Origin: Gnetum montanum
Lineage: Eukaryota > Streptophyta > Gnetopsida > Gnetales > Gnetaceae
DNA: 64,000 bases
Assembly (NCBI GenBank): GCA_015680685.1
Contig: MNCI01008302.1
Location: 223,925 to 287,924, forward strand
Reading direction: 5' to 3'
Position numbers and translations under genes: made by a program
Part shown: one piece after another, positions 12,086 to 21,650 of the stretch
How the letters are laid out: each line of letters opens with the position of its first letter
Position numbering within the stretch: the stretch's first letter is position 1
The notes under the pieces: model-generated
Database searches by the model: none
What the model saw: the letters and a program-made list of their open reading frames with translations, nothing else
Told to the model about the DNA's origin: nothing

Positions 12086-12906
12086 CTGAGATGGACCTAC
12101 ATTCATCTCAAAGGGTATCTGATCTAAGCTGAGCCCGAGGTAGCGCCAGACCTCCTCTGCCATGATGTCCACCCACTACCTATTGCTTGGTTCAGCATCC
12201 ACAATAGCTCTCTCCCTTTTGGTGGTCGTCCACCTCAGTGGTCCCAAAGAAAAGGAGGCAGTTGTAGTCTTTCCTATGGGAAGGTCCATTTTCCAGTTAG
12301 GAGATTCTGTGACCTTTATCTACTCTTTGAACTTAGCATAGGCCTCAGAAGTGTCAATGGCATTTATAAATTCTTTATACATAAACACCTCCACAGCGGC
12401 ATCCTTGTATAGTTTAAGATGGGTGGCATTTTCCAGTTTATACATGTGTTTGTGGTTTTTCTGGGACTGCCCCCATTCGTAAACCTTGGCTCTAAAATCT
12501 TTCAAATCCTAACACTTTTGAGCCAACAAGTTGATTTGCATCCGCTATTCTATTATTTCGTGGGTTGCTTCGACCTTCTGATGTGCGACTATCCAAAATC
12601 TGGCGTAATCTATCACAGCCGTGAGCCAATCCTCATTACTAGTGTCACAGGCTATGAGGAATACGTTCCTCGACTTGAGATCCTCCACCTTGGCACTTAG
12701 GTCAACCTTCTCCTTCTTAGCTTTTTGGACACGTTTCCACTGGTCCTCGTTGACACACTTATACTCCCACAAGGAGCATGCCGAGTGCAAAGCACATTTG
12801 TAGGCCTAGTCGTATGCATGACAAGATACCTTGATCACTTCAGGTGGAAATGTAGGCACAACACTAACTTTCAAAGGTTATGTCGGGTCCCATTTGAGCC
12901 GAGAGG
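12086..12906 (-). pseudogene. Exon 7 of the antisense gene: coiled-coil-like region
   Basis: The exon follows the acceptor catggcag at 12907 and reads SRLKWDPT, then KVSVVPTFPPEVIKVSCHAY. It continues as a Lys/Glu-rich helical segment (WKRVQKAKKEKVDLSAKVED) and ends VWRYLGLSLDQIPFEMNVG before the donor at 12085. Heptad-like spacing of hydrophobic residues suggests a coiled coil. Six stops (five TAG, one TAA) interrupt it. No family was recognised. Confidence 0.7.
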
Positions 12907-13009
12907 CTGCCATGACACAAAGAGCATGTCAGTCGCATTAGCATAGAAAAGTTAACAAATTCAAAAACTCTAGCATAGCAACAAGAAAGCATCTAGCACT
13001 ACTACTTAC

Positions 13010-13567
13010 CCATATTAGCGTCCATCTGCTGAAGGTGACTAATCATGTCGTCAACGATTCCCTGCATGAATGCAAACTTATCAAGGATCTTGGCCCATAA
13101 TTCCACACAAATCAGAGAGGGTCCTATAGCATCAACGGTGGTACCTATCACATAACTAAACATATCAACAATGGCCAAAATGGGCTATGACAAGGTAGAC
13201 ATATTGCCAAACTTACCAGTGTCCAATTGTAGTCTCCCTTCTTACTAATGCAAAATGATGGTAGCAGACTTGGCAGAAGTCCCTGCCAAGTTTGTATGGA
13301 CCTCTTTTTCATGCATTGGTGCCTTTCCTTTTGAGAGACCAGCATCTTTTTTATTCAAGGGAGACTCTTCTTCGTCTCCAAAAATTCCCTCCTCATTAAT
13401 AGGAGGATTATGCTTGATAATGAGAGCCCTTGCCTTAGCAACAGGAGTTCTTTCCTTCTTGATTGGTACCCTTCTCTCTGAGACTAGGGCCTTTGAGTCT
13501 TTATTTGTCGCCCCGGTCTTAGGGGCCGGAACCTCTTTGTCACCTTCTTCTTCTTCTTCTTCTTCTA
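13010..13567 (-). pseudogene. Exons 5 and 6 of the antisense gene: acidic linker and helix
   Basis: Exon 5 (13567-13217) opens with a Glu run encoded by a (GAA)n microsatellite, then a Lys/Pro/Glu linker ending GRLQLDTG. A 72-base intron (donor GTAAGT at 13216, acceptor gatag at 13145) leads to exon 6 (13144-13010), which reads AIGPSLICVELWAKILDKFA and on to ISHLQQMDANM without a stop. The donor GTAAGT at 13009 ends it. The linker carries a Ser/Lys-rich basic patch that could be a nuclear signal, though this is only a guess. Confidence 0.72.
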
Positions 13568-13620
13568 CTAGTCAAGAAACATGTTTGCATTAGTCCAAAA
13601 CAAGTTAGCTTAAAGTAGGT

Positions 13621-13660
13621 GCTACGCTATGCTACATCGCCTGGCGTACCATAGCGTAGC
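13621..13660. repeat. LTR-type palindrome inside an intron of the antisense gene
   Basis: A perfect 11-base inverted repeat, gctacgctatg (13621-13631) and catagcgtagc (13650-13660), lies within the intron 13568-13698. It is the same word that is repeated in U3 of both LTRs of element A. Confidence 0.85.
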
Positions 13661-13698
13661 AGACAATAACAAAGTAGGCATTAAAGAAAAGCATTTAC

Positions 13699-14751
13699 CA
13701 ATGGGGGGTTGCATCCTCCGTAGTTTAAGCTGCAGTCTCTACCCCTCCTCTTCCTTCCTGCGAAGGGTTTCCTTAGCTGGAGGAGGCCTCTTCTGCTACA
13801 ACTTGTTGGCCACAGTCTCGGCTATGAGATGTTCCCCCTACGACACGCTACTGGCTACAGTGGAGGGCATCTCTCCTATGTTGTCTTGGCCACAAAAGTT
13901 GCGAGCAGCCCGATCCTTAGTCATCACAAAAAATGACTCCCCAATTATTTCTGGGGGATCTTGGGCTTGGTTGGTCTAGAGGATCTGGCAGATCCATGGT
14001 CTAAAAATATGGTTGCGATTTCACATGACTCAGGCTCCATTCTCTTGAACCACCAGAAACTCCATGAAACACTTCAGACAGGCTATGTAAAAGGCATAAT
14101 GTATATTGGAACGGGACTTTGGTTTCTTATGGAGCCCCAAGATTTCGTTCTACAAGCCTTTACATAGGAACTTGGCCCAGTTGTAATGGGCCCCCTCTTC
14201 CATGACCTCACGCATTATCCAGGCCTGCCCAATCCCTAGGATGTTCCCTTGGGAAAGTAGCTGGGGGAATGCACGAGCACGGAAGATAGGGTAAATCTCC
14301 TTGGTGGGTCCTTCTTTAAGCTTCTCCATGGGAAGCCCCTTTCACTCCTTGGCAATCCCTAACCACTCCTGAATGTCCTTCTTCTAAAGGGTTAGCTCCT
14401 TCTTGTCCTTCGACCCTATGAGGACGCCATCAGTAGGGACATCAAACAGGTCCACAAATAGCTAGTCATTGATTTCAATGACCACCCGTACATCCTATAT
14501 GCGCGTACGGAAGCAGCCCGCCTTGTCGAAAAAGGAGTCACACAGGGAGAGCATCTAGATGGCAGGAACTCTCAGATTCAAGGCCAGGAATAGATCCATA
14601 AGCCTAGCCTTTTGGATATTCTAGACCAAGGAGTCCGAAGCTACATTGTTTATCCAGCATTGGCTTGTATCTACTTCTCCATACTTGAAGTAGATGTTTT
14701 CCTCCTATGTCTTGATGGTTACCACCATCACCTCCTAGGGCTTTTTCGCCT
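13699..14751 (-). pseudogene. Exon 4 of the antisense gene: central domain
   Basis: The exon reads VVTIKT, then YFKYGEVDTSQCWINNVASD, then ARLMDLFLALNLRVPAI. Further on come FVDLFDVPTDGVLIGSKDKK, EIYPIFRARAFPQLLSQGNI and AWIMREVMEEGAHYNWAKFL, ending with a basic segment RRKEEE and RLQLKLRRMQPPIG. The stretch around EIYPIF/AWIMREV matches the element E frame at about 63200-63360 (ELYPLFNACAFSKMLFQGKI; AWVMKEV) with the same spacing. That argues for conserved coding. Fourteen or so stops, nearly all TAG. It may belong to the plant-transposon accessory proteins of Tat elements, but I cannot name a family firmly. Confidence 0.72.
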
Positions 14752-15210
14752 CTATAACAGTTTTCACAAGAAATGTTTAGCAAAAAAACACAAAAAATCC
14801 AAAGATTGCAAACACACTTAAGCATGCAACACTTACTGTTTATCCTACCAGGTCTATACGGTAACGGGAATGATGGAAGACTAACTAGAACTTGTTCAAT
14901 GGTGATCAGTTTGAAGGGTTGTGCCCACCCCTCATCTAGCCAACTAGGCTCCTTACATTGACCATAGGGAATGGGGTATAGTTCTGGGTAGGTGTGGTAT
15001 TCACCCCCGCATTGACCAATCACACCTGTCTGCAAGTTCTCAGCAGAAGAGAACTCCTGCAAGGCTATCCGTGATGTAGTCAACAGACCTGTTCGTTCGT
15101 GAAGCCCTTCCTTGTTGATGTAGAACCTGGTAACAAAAACATATTGTTAGCATTTGGCCAATATGGTAAGTGTTGCACAACATAGTGGAACAGAGCTGCA
15201 AAAAACTCAC

Positions 15211-15660
15211 CCACCAGCACAATAGATGGTTCCCAGTGGGTTTTGGAAGCACGTTTCCATATAACATGCAACAAACAATGTGTTGTAAGAATGGTAGCAG
15301 CTGTACTCAGGCATATCCCAGATCCAGGACAAATGTCGTAACCCTATTGGCTGTTGATTGGATCCTTCTCCCTGCCTGCTCATGATTTCCCCATCTGTCA
15401 AAAACCTTAGGATGCCCTGGCTTGCCCTAGGCAATATAGCTTCTATTATGACGGCTACCTCTTCCTCCTCTAGGTATGACCAAACAATCACACTGAAGTG
15501 TAGGAGGAGGTATTGTAGGAACTCTTGTGCTCCTTTCCTGAACTAGACCCCCTACTCCCCCACACATATCTAAGGAGGAAGAACATTGGTCACAGGTTTT
15601 CCTACCTAACACAGGACCCCTACAATTTCTAGGACAATTAGAATTGGCCTTAGTCCCATC
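15211..15660 (-). pseudogene. Exon 2 of the antisense gene: HAD/FCP1-SCP-like phosphatase fold
   Basis: After the acceptor ttgtgcag the exon reads MGLRPILIVLEIVGVLC, then AQEFLQYLLLHFSVIVWS, then LRHLSWIWDMPE, then YNTLFVACYMETCFQNPLGT and IYCAGG. Exon 3 adds FYINKEGLHERTG. The order and spacing copy those of NLI-interacting-factor-like (SCP/FCP1-type) HAD proteins: first strand with the D-x-D motif, R-P-G-L-x-E-F-L helix and I-W-S strand, then N-T-L-L-V-D-D-S. The first-motif aspartates read E and V, and the D-D pair reads A-C, so catalysis is not expected. The same domain in element E (62320-62772) also lacks them. A capture from a host gene is likely. The call rests on motif order only. 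Confidence 0.6.
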
Positions 15661-15742
15661 CTGCACAACACAACCAGCAAATATTAGCATCATGTTCAAA
15701 TGCAATGCACACGCAACATAGCAATACCTAGCATTTCATGCA

Positions 15743-15829
15743 TATAGCGTAGCATAACCCTCTTCTTGTGCATAGTGTAGCAAGAACATGAAAGCAATAG
15801 CGTAGTGAAAATCGCCTAGCATAGTGTTG
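15743..15829. repeat. LTR-type palindromic words in intron 1 of the antisense gene
   Basis: Copies or near copies of the word occur at 15743-15756 (tatagcgtagcata), 15770-15783, 15797-15808 and 15819-15829. The N1 element inserted at the CATAG of the last one. The intron continues after N1 from 20459 (catagcaatagag). Confidence 0.75.
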
Positions 15830-15962
15830 GTGACCGTTTGGGACGCGAGCGCGAATGAGTATCCTCAAACAGGATTTAGGTGCTTACTGGTCGTTTGGCA
15901 ATACCAAGGCCCAGATACCTCCAAATAGACTTAGTGGTTAATGTGAGTATGTGTGTGTGCTG
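15830..15962 (+). repeat. Left inverted terminal repeat of N1
   Basis: Its reverse complement aligns with 20326-20458 over about 130 bases with scattered, mainly transition differences. Pairing ends abruptly after gtgagtatgtgtgtg. Confidence 0.85.
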
Positions 15963-16439
15963 TTAATAATCATATGCAGAATCGAGATGGAGATGGTGAT
16001 GGCCGCGACAAAGGTGTACATGAAGGAGGCACTGGAATGCCAACAAATTTCTCATTCTCTGATGGATGCAGAGACCATGAAACAGGTGATGGAGGCACAG
16101 GAGTAGTGCCAATTCTTTCAACCTTAGCATCATCCTCGTCGTTGTCGTCATCGGTGGCTTGCAATGGCTTCGTCGCCAACAGCTTGTTACCATGTAGGAA
16201 GAAAAATTAGAGAAATGGAGTTTGCGTAGCAAGTGTTTGATAAAATGTCTGGAGTAAATGATTTGAATTTGTATAATATCCTAGTCTGAAATTTGGTATG
16301 GGGTTTTTTCCCACAGTAGTTGAAATTATTAATGATAATGATTATAGTCTGTCAACATTAAGAAAAATAAATTTCAGCAAGAAGCTTCAACTTTGGAATG
16401 GGTTTCCTGCACTTAAGACGGTGCCATGTAGCCCTGCAT

Positions 16440-16710
16440 TGTACCACAGAAAGAATGAAGCTGTTCGAGGTCCTAAACATTTCTTTAATTACCCAAAATC
16501 AGTAATCTTAGGTTCATGATCTAACTCTACTAAAATGTTTCAACTCTTGACATTTCCGTGAATGACGAGGAAATGGCAATCATGGTGGAGATATGCCAGT
16601 GCATTGGCCACCCCCAATGATTTTCCCATTTGAATTAAAGCTTTTGCTACCATCTTTCTTGCAAATCTGCTCCACTGTAGCCATTACAGTGTTCTTGGGA
16701 TTCACTTTAT
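16440..16710 (-). pseudogene. LRR receptor-like kinase fragment captured in N1
   Basis: The minus strand reads SLGVANALAYLHHDCHFL, then VIHGNVKS, a stop, NILVELDHEPKITDFG, another stop, and LKKCLGPRTASFFLWYNAG. This is the catalytic loop to DFG region of a plant receptor-like kinase, in the order A-Y-L-H-x-D-C, I-H-x-x-x-K-S-x-N-I-L, K-I-x-D-F-G. The catalytic H-R-D reads H-G-N, as in some inactive LRR kinases. No N-lobe or C-terminal lobe was found nearby, so only about 90 codons were captured. The fragment has no start and two stops. Confidence 0.72.
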
Positions 16711-16732
16711 AGACCCGCAAAATCTACTCTAC

Positions 16733-17265
16733 CGAGAAATCAATGTTCTGGAAAGCTTTCACAGAGAAATGACGCTGGATTTTGCTTTCCTTTTCTCCTT
16801 CTATTTGTTTGTTTGTTTTTTTTTTAAAAGGCTCATCCACATCAATCCAAATGAGACCTCCAGGATTATGTATATCAATAAGATGATAACCATCATCTTT
16901 TTCATTTGAATATTTTTTTTGTCTTGTATACACAAATGATGGAAGTGTAGCAGAATTAATATCATTCATATTTTTATCATGTTCTCTACCATTTCCTTTT
17001 TCCAGTATCTACTTTCATTGTTCCATGAAATGGTCAAATGTGCCAACATTTCTACCCCCTTTAAAAGCTTAGAAAAAATTTATGAAAGCCTTTTAAAACT
17101 AAACTATACTAAAGTTTTTATTGAATTTTTTACAGCTGAAGAAATCTTTTTGAAGGAAAATTCTCATCAAATATAAGGTTTGGGGGTATAAAAACCTCAT
17201 TCCTAAAAAGCAAAAAACAACTGTACATTATCAAGTCCTTTGTTCATGGACTATTCTTGAGATGG
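16733..17265 (+). repeat. Direct repeat, left copy, inside N1
   Basis: This stretch (starting gaaatcaatgttct and ending catggactattcttgagat) recurs at 18728-19255 with small differences, about 1990 bases apart. The repeats bracket the gag-protease frame. They lack TG/CA ends and a primer site, so they are not LTRs. A tandem duplication of about 2 kb is more likely. Confidence 0.8.
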
Positions 17266-17274
17266 GAAGAGAAT

Positions 17275-18735
17275 GGTGAGGATTACTCTGGGCGGAATCC
17301 TCATATCTCTAACCTTCTCATAAGCAATCTCTTTATTACTTTTTGGCTTGCTTGAGTTTTCAACTTGATCTTCTTGAGCTTTTTCTTCAGTAATCCTCTC
17401 ATCTTATTTCTCAGATGAATTCTCATTTTCTTGGAGTGTACAAATTTTGTTTTCAACACCTCCTTTTTCAACCATTTTACTTTTTCCATTTGAAGTAATG
17501 TTATCAATCATCAAAGGTTCACTATAGATGTATATTTAATTTGGTTCTCCTTTCCAATGTAGCCACATGTGAGAATAATCTGTTGATATGTAACCTGAGA
17601 AATTCTTGCTCCAACTTCTACTTAATAAGAGACTATGTAAATCTGGTATGTCTGCCACTTGAATAGTTACTTTACTTCTGATGCAGGGTTCAAAAGAAAT
17701 TTCCAATAGGACATTTGGTAATTGACACACAATCTTCACTCTACTTTTATCCACTTGAACAATCTTTTTATTTGATTTTTCAGGAATCAAACCAAGTTTC
17801 TTACATATAGACAATGGCATTATAGTAGACGTAGCTCCAGAATCAATCAAACAATTGTGTAAGTATTTATCCTTTAATTTCATTGTCAAAAGAAAAGGAG
17901 GAGCTTCCTTATCATACGAGGTCTTTAATTTCTCATCATTATTAGACACATAACTTAACTCTGATTCTCTAACTCTCCTTTTACCTTTAATGAACTCTAA
18001 AGCCTTTCTTTGCTGATCTCCTATTTGAAGCAACTGATAAAAGCTAATATTGGCCTTGACATGTTTAAGGTCTTCAATCAAATCATACTCTCCATCACCA
18101 ATAAAGCTTGGTTTCTTTATCCATTTATTAAAAGACTAATTTGGAGTGCTTTGCTCTACTTGATTGTCTTTACCTTTATTCTTATCTCTTCTATTTGGCT
18201 CAAAAGCTTTTCTCTTAGTAGATGGATCAGTAATAACATTTGGGGGTCTAGAAGTAGTTAGTCTTTCCTTAGATCGAAGACTATATCCATTTTCCTCATT
18301 GTTATTACATTCTTCATCTGAAGACATATCTTCTTCAGAACTTGATAGAGAAGAAGTATCGCTAGATCCATTGCTAGAAGATTTACTTGCATAATGAACA
18401 CTAGATAACTCATTATCAGATTTAATATCAAGAAAGTTGGACATAATAAGGTCACTTTCATTCTCATCTTCTGCTAACTTAGTTTCTTGATGTTTATGCT
18501 TCCTATTTTTCCTTTCTTCCTTGATATTAACTCTTGCCAAGGCTTTTTCAAGCTTCACTATTTTATTAGACATATCCCTCATTAATTGTCCTTTTTTAGA
18601 TTCTACTCTTTCACGTTCTCTCTCTACCCTAACATGAGATGGATCCGATAAAGCTTTAAATTGAGCAAAATCTTGCATAGGAATCATTCTCCCTATTTTC
18701 CATGACTCACAAAATCTCCTGTGCCAAGAAATCAA
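17275..18735 (-). pseudogene. Gag C-terminus and retropepsin fragment inside N1
   Basis: One minus-strand frame runs from 18735 to about 17275 with only three stops. The first part is basic, then Ser/Asp/Glu-rich (typical of a gag C-terminal region). The second part contains the protease active site CLIDSGATSTIMPLSICKKL near 17850-17800 and IPDLHSLLLSRSW near 17670-17625. The D-S-G active site is intact here, unlike in A, B and D, so it comes from a different retroelement lineage. No RT follows. The frame begins right at the right copy of the direct repeat. Confidence 0.75.
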
Positions 18736-19255
18736 TGTTCTACAAAGCTTTCACAAAGAAATGACATTGGATTTTGCTTTCCTTTTGTCCTCCTATTTGT
18801 TTGTTTGTTTTTTTTAAAGGCTCATCCACATCAATCCAAATGAGACCTCCAGGATTATGTATATCAATAAGATGACAACCATCATCTTTTTCATTTGAAT
18901 ATTTATTTTGTCTTGTATACACAGACGATGGAAGTGTAGTAGAATTAATATCATTTATATTTTTATCATGTTATCTACCATTTCCTTTTTTCAGTATCTA
19001 CTTTTGTTGTTCTATGAAATGGTCAAATGTGCCAACATTTCTACCCCCATTAAAAGCTTAGAAAAAATTTATGAAAGTCCTTTAATACTGAACTGTACTA
19101 AATTTTTTATTGAATTCTTTACAGCTGAATAGAAATCTTTTTGGAAGAAAATTCCCATGAAACATAAGGTTTGGTGCTATAAAAACCTCATTCCTAGAAA
19201 AAAAAACAACTATACATTATCAAGTCCTTTGTTCATGGACTATTCTTGAGATCAC
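18728..19255 (+). repeat. Direct repeat, right copy, inside N1
   Basis: Second copy of 16733-17265. It continues beyond the shared end with about 50 bases (acacacttggaggattac and on) that seem deleted from the left copy before gggaagag. Confidence 0.8.
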
Positions 19256-20325
19256 ACACTTGGAGGATTACTAGCTCTCACTTGGAGACACACTTTGGGT
19301 CTTGGGAAGAGCATTGTAAAGAAGAAATTGTGAAAGATTGCTTGTAAGATAACTTGCTAAAGAAAAGATTTCATCATCTCTGTCATAGTCCTGTGAGTTA
19401 TTCTTATTATTGTTTTTTATTTTGTTTAAATTTTTTAGCTAGTGGTTTAGATAGTATCATGCTTGGCAAGTAATTTTGGGATTTTTAGATTACTCTTATT
19501 GTTCTTGTTGCATGATAGAAAATTTCTATTAAAATTTTGTGATAGAAGAACTTGCATTTGAAAGCCCGAAGAGCATTTTAATAGGGAATTTGATTATTTT
19601 GCAATGTGTAAGAATTGTTATTGAGATCGTTGTAAGAGAGCCTCTGCTTGTAGTCAAGCCGTTGAACGATTCAATAGTCAAGAGGGTTCAGAAAATGTTT
19701 GGTATTTTGATAGGACCAGAATAGCTTCTTTTATCTTTAAAGTGAATCTCTATGGTATTTCAATTAGAAATTTTCAAGTCTTTTGAAAGTTCTATTGAAT
19801 GCAATTGTTGATATCCATTATCTAGCCAAAATGGAGTCTCGTACATGATAGTTTACGTAGCAATTTTTTGGTAGCATAGTGGGATTATCTTGAAGAAATT
19901 GCTTATTTGAGCCTTGGAAGTTTGAACAATTCATAGATATTTAATTTGAGATAGCTTTATTACAAAGTGTTTACTTGTATCATCTTACCTTGTTTAAACA
20001 TTTGAGGACTTAACACAATCTGTTTTCTTTCCTTTCTATTTCCATTGAATCTTGCTCTATTTCTATTTTTCTTGTGGAACTATTTCTTTCTCTGGGGAAA
20101 ATTAGAAGTAGATTCACAAAGTTGTGCTCAAATGTTTTTATAAAATTTTATTTGTTACAAGTAGGTATTATAAGGACCATGTAGACTAGGTAATTAAACA
20201 AAATAGAAATTCTCAACAACTCACAGTACTTGGCAAATTTGACTAAATCTCTTTAAGATAAGTCATTTGTAGTTTACACACAATGCAATCATTTCATTTT
20301 TCACAACTACACACCGCAACATCAC
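19256..20325 (+). other. Right arm of N1 without recognisable gene
   Basis: AT-rich DNA with no supportable coding frame. From about 20149 it also matches window positions 1-180, so it is a conserved internal part of the N1 right arm. Confidence 0.5.
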
Positions 20326-20458
20326 ACACACATACTCACATTAGCTACTAAGTCTATTTGAAGGTATCTAAGCCTTGGTGTTGCTAGAAGACCAACAAGC
20401 ACCTAAATCCTATTTGAGGACACTCGTTGGTAGTCATGTCCCAAACTGTTGCCAACAC
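20326..20458 (-). repeat. Right inverted terminal repeat of N1
   Basis: Near reverse complement of 15830-15962, ending CCAACA directly before CATAG. Confidence 0.85.
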
Positions 20459-20839
20459 ATAGCAATAGAGTAGTTAACCCTAACAGGGTGATTAACAATA
20501 CATCCCGACAAAACACGTGTCGCATTATCACACCACGCATGGCCAAACCCTCCTGAGGATCCTACACTATGCCATTCGAAAGCCAAGTAACTTAAACTAT
20601 CCAAACCCCCGTAGTTATGACAACTGCAGCGGCGGCGATTTAAGTGACCTTACATGCAATGATAGCATAGTGTTTATGCATCCGCCATGGCCAAAATAGC
20701 AACAGCGGCAATGCAAAGGCCAAAACAGCACGATGATAGAAAACACAGATGACTAAGACTAGGATACAAAATGAAAGAAGAAAATAAACAAAAACTGATA
20801 ACAAAATCACAAGGAAGCAAAGGAAGCATAGTAGCCTAC

Positions 20840-20958
20840 TAGGTCAACGACGTGTCCTCCTGTATCTTAACACGTGCTTGTGTCCTGCACCTTAATGTTT
20901 CCTTCGCCTCCTCGACCTTTGCAAGTGCCAAGTGAGTACATTCCTTCTTTGGAGCCAT
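20840..20958 (-). pseudogene. Exon 1 of the antisense gene
   Basis: ATG at 20958 opens a 39-codon stop-free frame, MAPKKECTHLALAKVEEAKE and on to KIQEDTSLT, rich in Lys/Glu. The donor GTAGGC at 20839 leaves two bases, matching the phase needed by exon 2, though the split codon is now TAG. Intron 1 is about 0.55 kb once N1 is discounted. Confidence 0.62.
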
Positions 20959-21110
20959 CGTCCTGCTTGCAGACTTTTCCTCGTCACGATGCAAAAAACC
21001 GCCTTACTCTTTGTTAGCACAATTGCGCCTCGCTCTGAAGTTGCTTTGTGCTCCGAATATGGGCCCTACGCTCTTACGGTGAGAATGACAAGGTTACCAA
21101 GGTTTAATAC

Positions 21111-21120
21111 CTATTTATGG
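21111..21120 (-). promoter_or_regulatory. Possible TATA box of the antisense gene
   Basis: CCATAAATAG on the minus strand, about 150 bases upstream of the exon 1 ATG. Weak on its own; position fits an independent antisense promoter. Confidence 0.3.
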
Positions 21121-21294
21121 TTGTAATGTTGAAAAAGGAAAACTTGCTGCTCTCTCTCTCTGTTTAATGCAAAGTGCACCGTAAAGTGTAGCATGCTCGC
21201 CACGACATCGCAGCACTGTTGGCATTAAAATATTGACACGCTTTAAGCTAACTGTTTGCTTTCCCAAAAACAAAATAAAAAAAATTTCATTACC

Positions 21295-21650
21295 AGTCCG
21301 AAAAGACCTTAAACTAGCAACCCTAGTGTAGTTGTAACTTTCGCAGTTTGAAAAGACCTTAAACTAGCAACCCTAGTGTAGTTGTAACTTTCGCAATCCG
21401 AAAAGACATTAAACTAGCAACCCCAATGTAGTTGTAACTTTTGCTATTTGAAAAGACCTTAAACTAGCAACCCCAGTGCAGTTGTAACTTTTGCGGTCCC
21501 AAAAGACCTTAAACTAGCATTTTTAGTGTAGCGTTCTACTCTCGTTATTGATCCGAAAAGACCTTAAACTAGCAATCCTAGCGTAGCAGCGACTTTAATG
21601 GTCCAAAAAGACCTTAAACTAGCAGTTTTGATCTGTTATACGTTCGCAGA
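21295..21650 (+). repeat. Tandem array 2 of element A
   Basis: Six to seven units of about 50 bases, each with gaaaagaccttaaactagca, then a variable part such as gtgtagttgtaactttcg. The core matches array 1 and the arrays of B, D and E. It lies just before the pol frame, and also upstream of the antisense gene. Confidence 0.88.

Larger units (their letters stand above)
15830..20458. mobile_element. N1: 4.6-kb element with 130-base inverted ends and CATAG duplication
   Basis: The left end starts TGTTGGTGACCGTTTGGGAC and the right end finishes with its near complement, ...GTCCCAAACTGTTGCCAACA. About 130 bases at each end pair as inverted repeats. CATAG lies immediately outside both ends, a five-base target duplication. 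The host sequence, intron 1 of the antisense gene, continues on both sides. Inside are a receptor-like-kinase fragment (minus), a gag-protease frame (minus) and a 0.5-kb direct repeat. A second copy ends at 309. The ends fit neither a standard LTR element (LTRs are direct) nor a MULE (about nine-base duplications). It could be a non-autonomous composite or foldback element. Confidence 0.75.
11863..20958 (-). pseudogene. Antisense eight-exon accessory gene of element A
   Basis: Exons on the minus strand: 20958-20840 (ATG; MAPKKECTHLALAK), 15660-15211, 15126-14837, 14751-13699, 13567-13217, 13144-13010, 12906-12086 and 12042-11863 (TGA). Every junction has GT at the donor and AG at the acceptor, with donors such as GTGAGT, GTAAGT and GTAAAT. 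Each junction keeps phase, giving 3399 coding bases, exactly 1133 codons. Introns are 43-131 bases, except intron 1, which holds a later N1 insertion. About 28 in-frame stops remain, about 23 of them TAG. Regions: HAD/FCP1-like fold (exon 2 to 3), a central domain shared with element E (exon 4), an acidic Lys/Glu linker (exon 5), a coiled-coil-like part (exon 7) and an acidic tail (exon 8). A TATA-like motif lies upstream at 21111. The function is unknown; Tat elements are known to carry antisense extra frames. The 43-base last intron is unusually short. Confidence 0.82.

Noticed and set aside
13548-13567. (TTC)n microsatellite as a separate feature
   Set aside because: It encodes the Glu run of exon 5 of the antisense gene on the minus strand.
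16733-19255. Direct repeats as LTRs of a minus-strand element inside N1
   Set aside because: No TG/CA ends, no primer site or polypurine tract, and the gag frame starts right at the repeat edge.
15830-20458. N1 as a Pack-MULE
   Set aside because: Long inverted ends and a captured kinase piece fit, but flanks give a five-base, not a 8-10-base, duplication and the ends read TG...CA.
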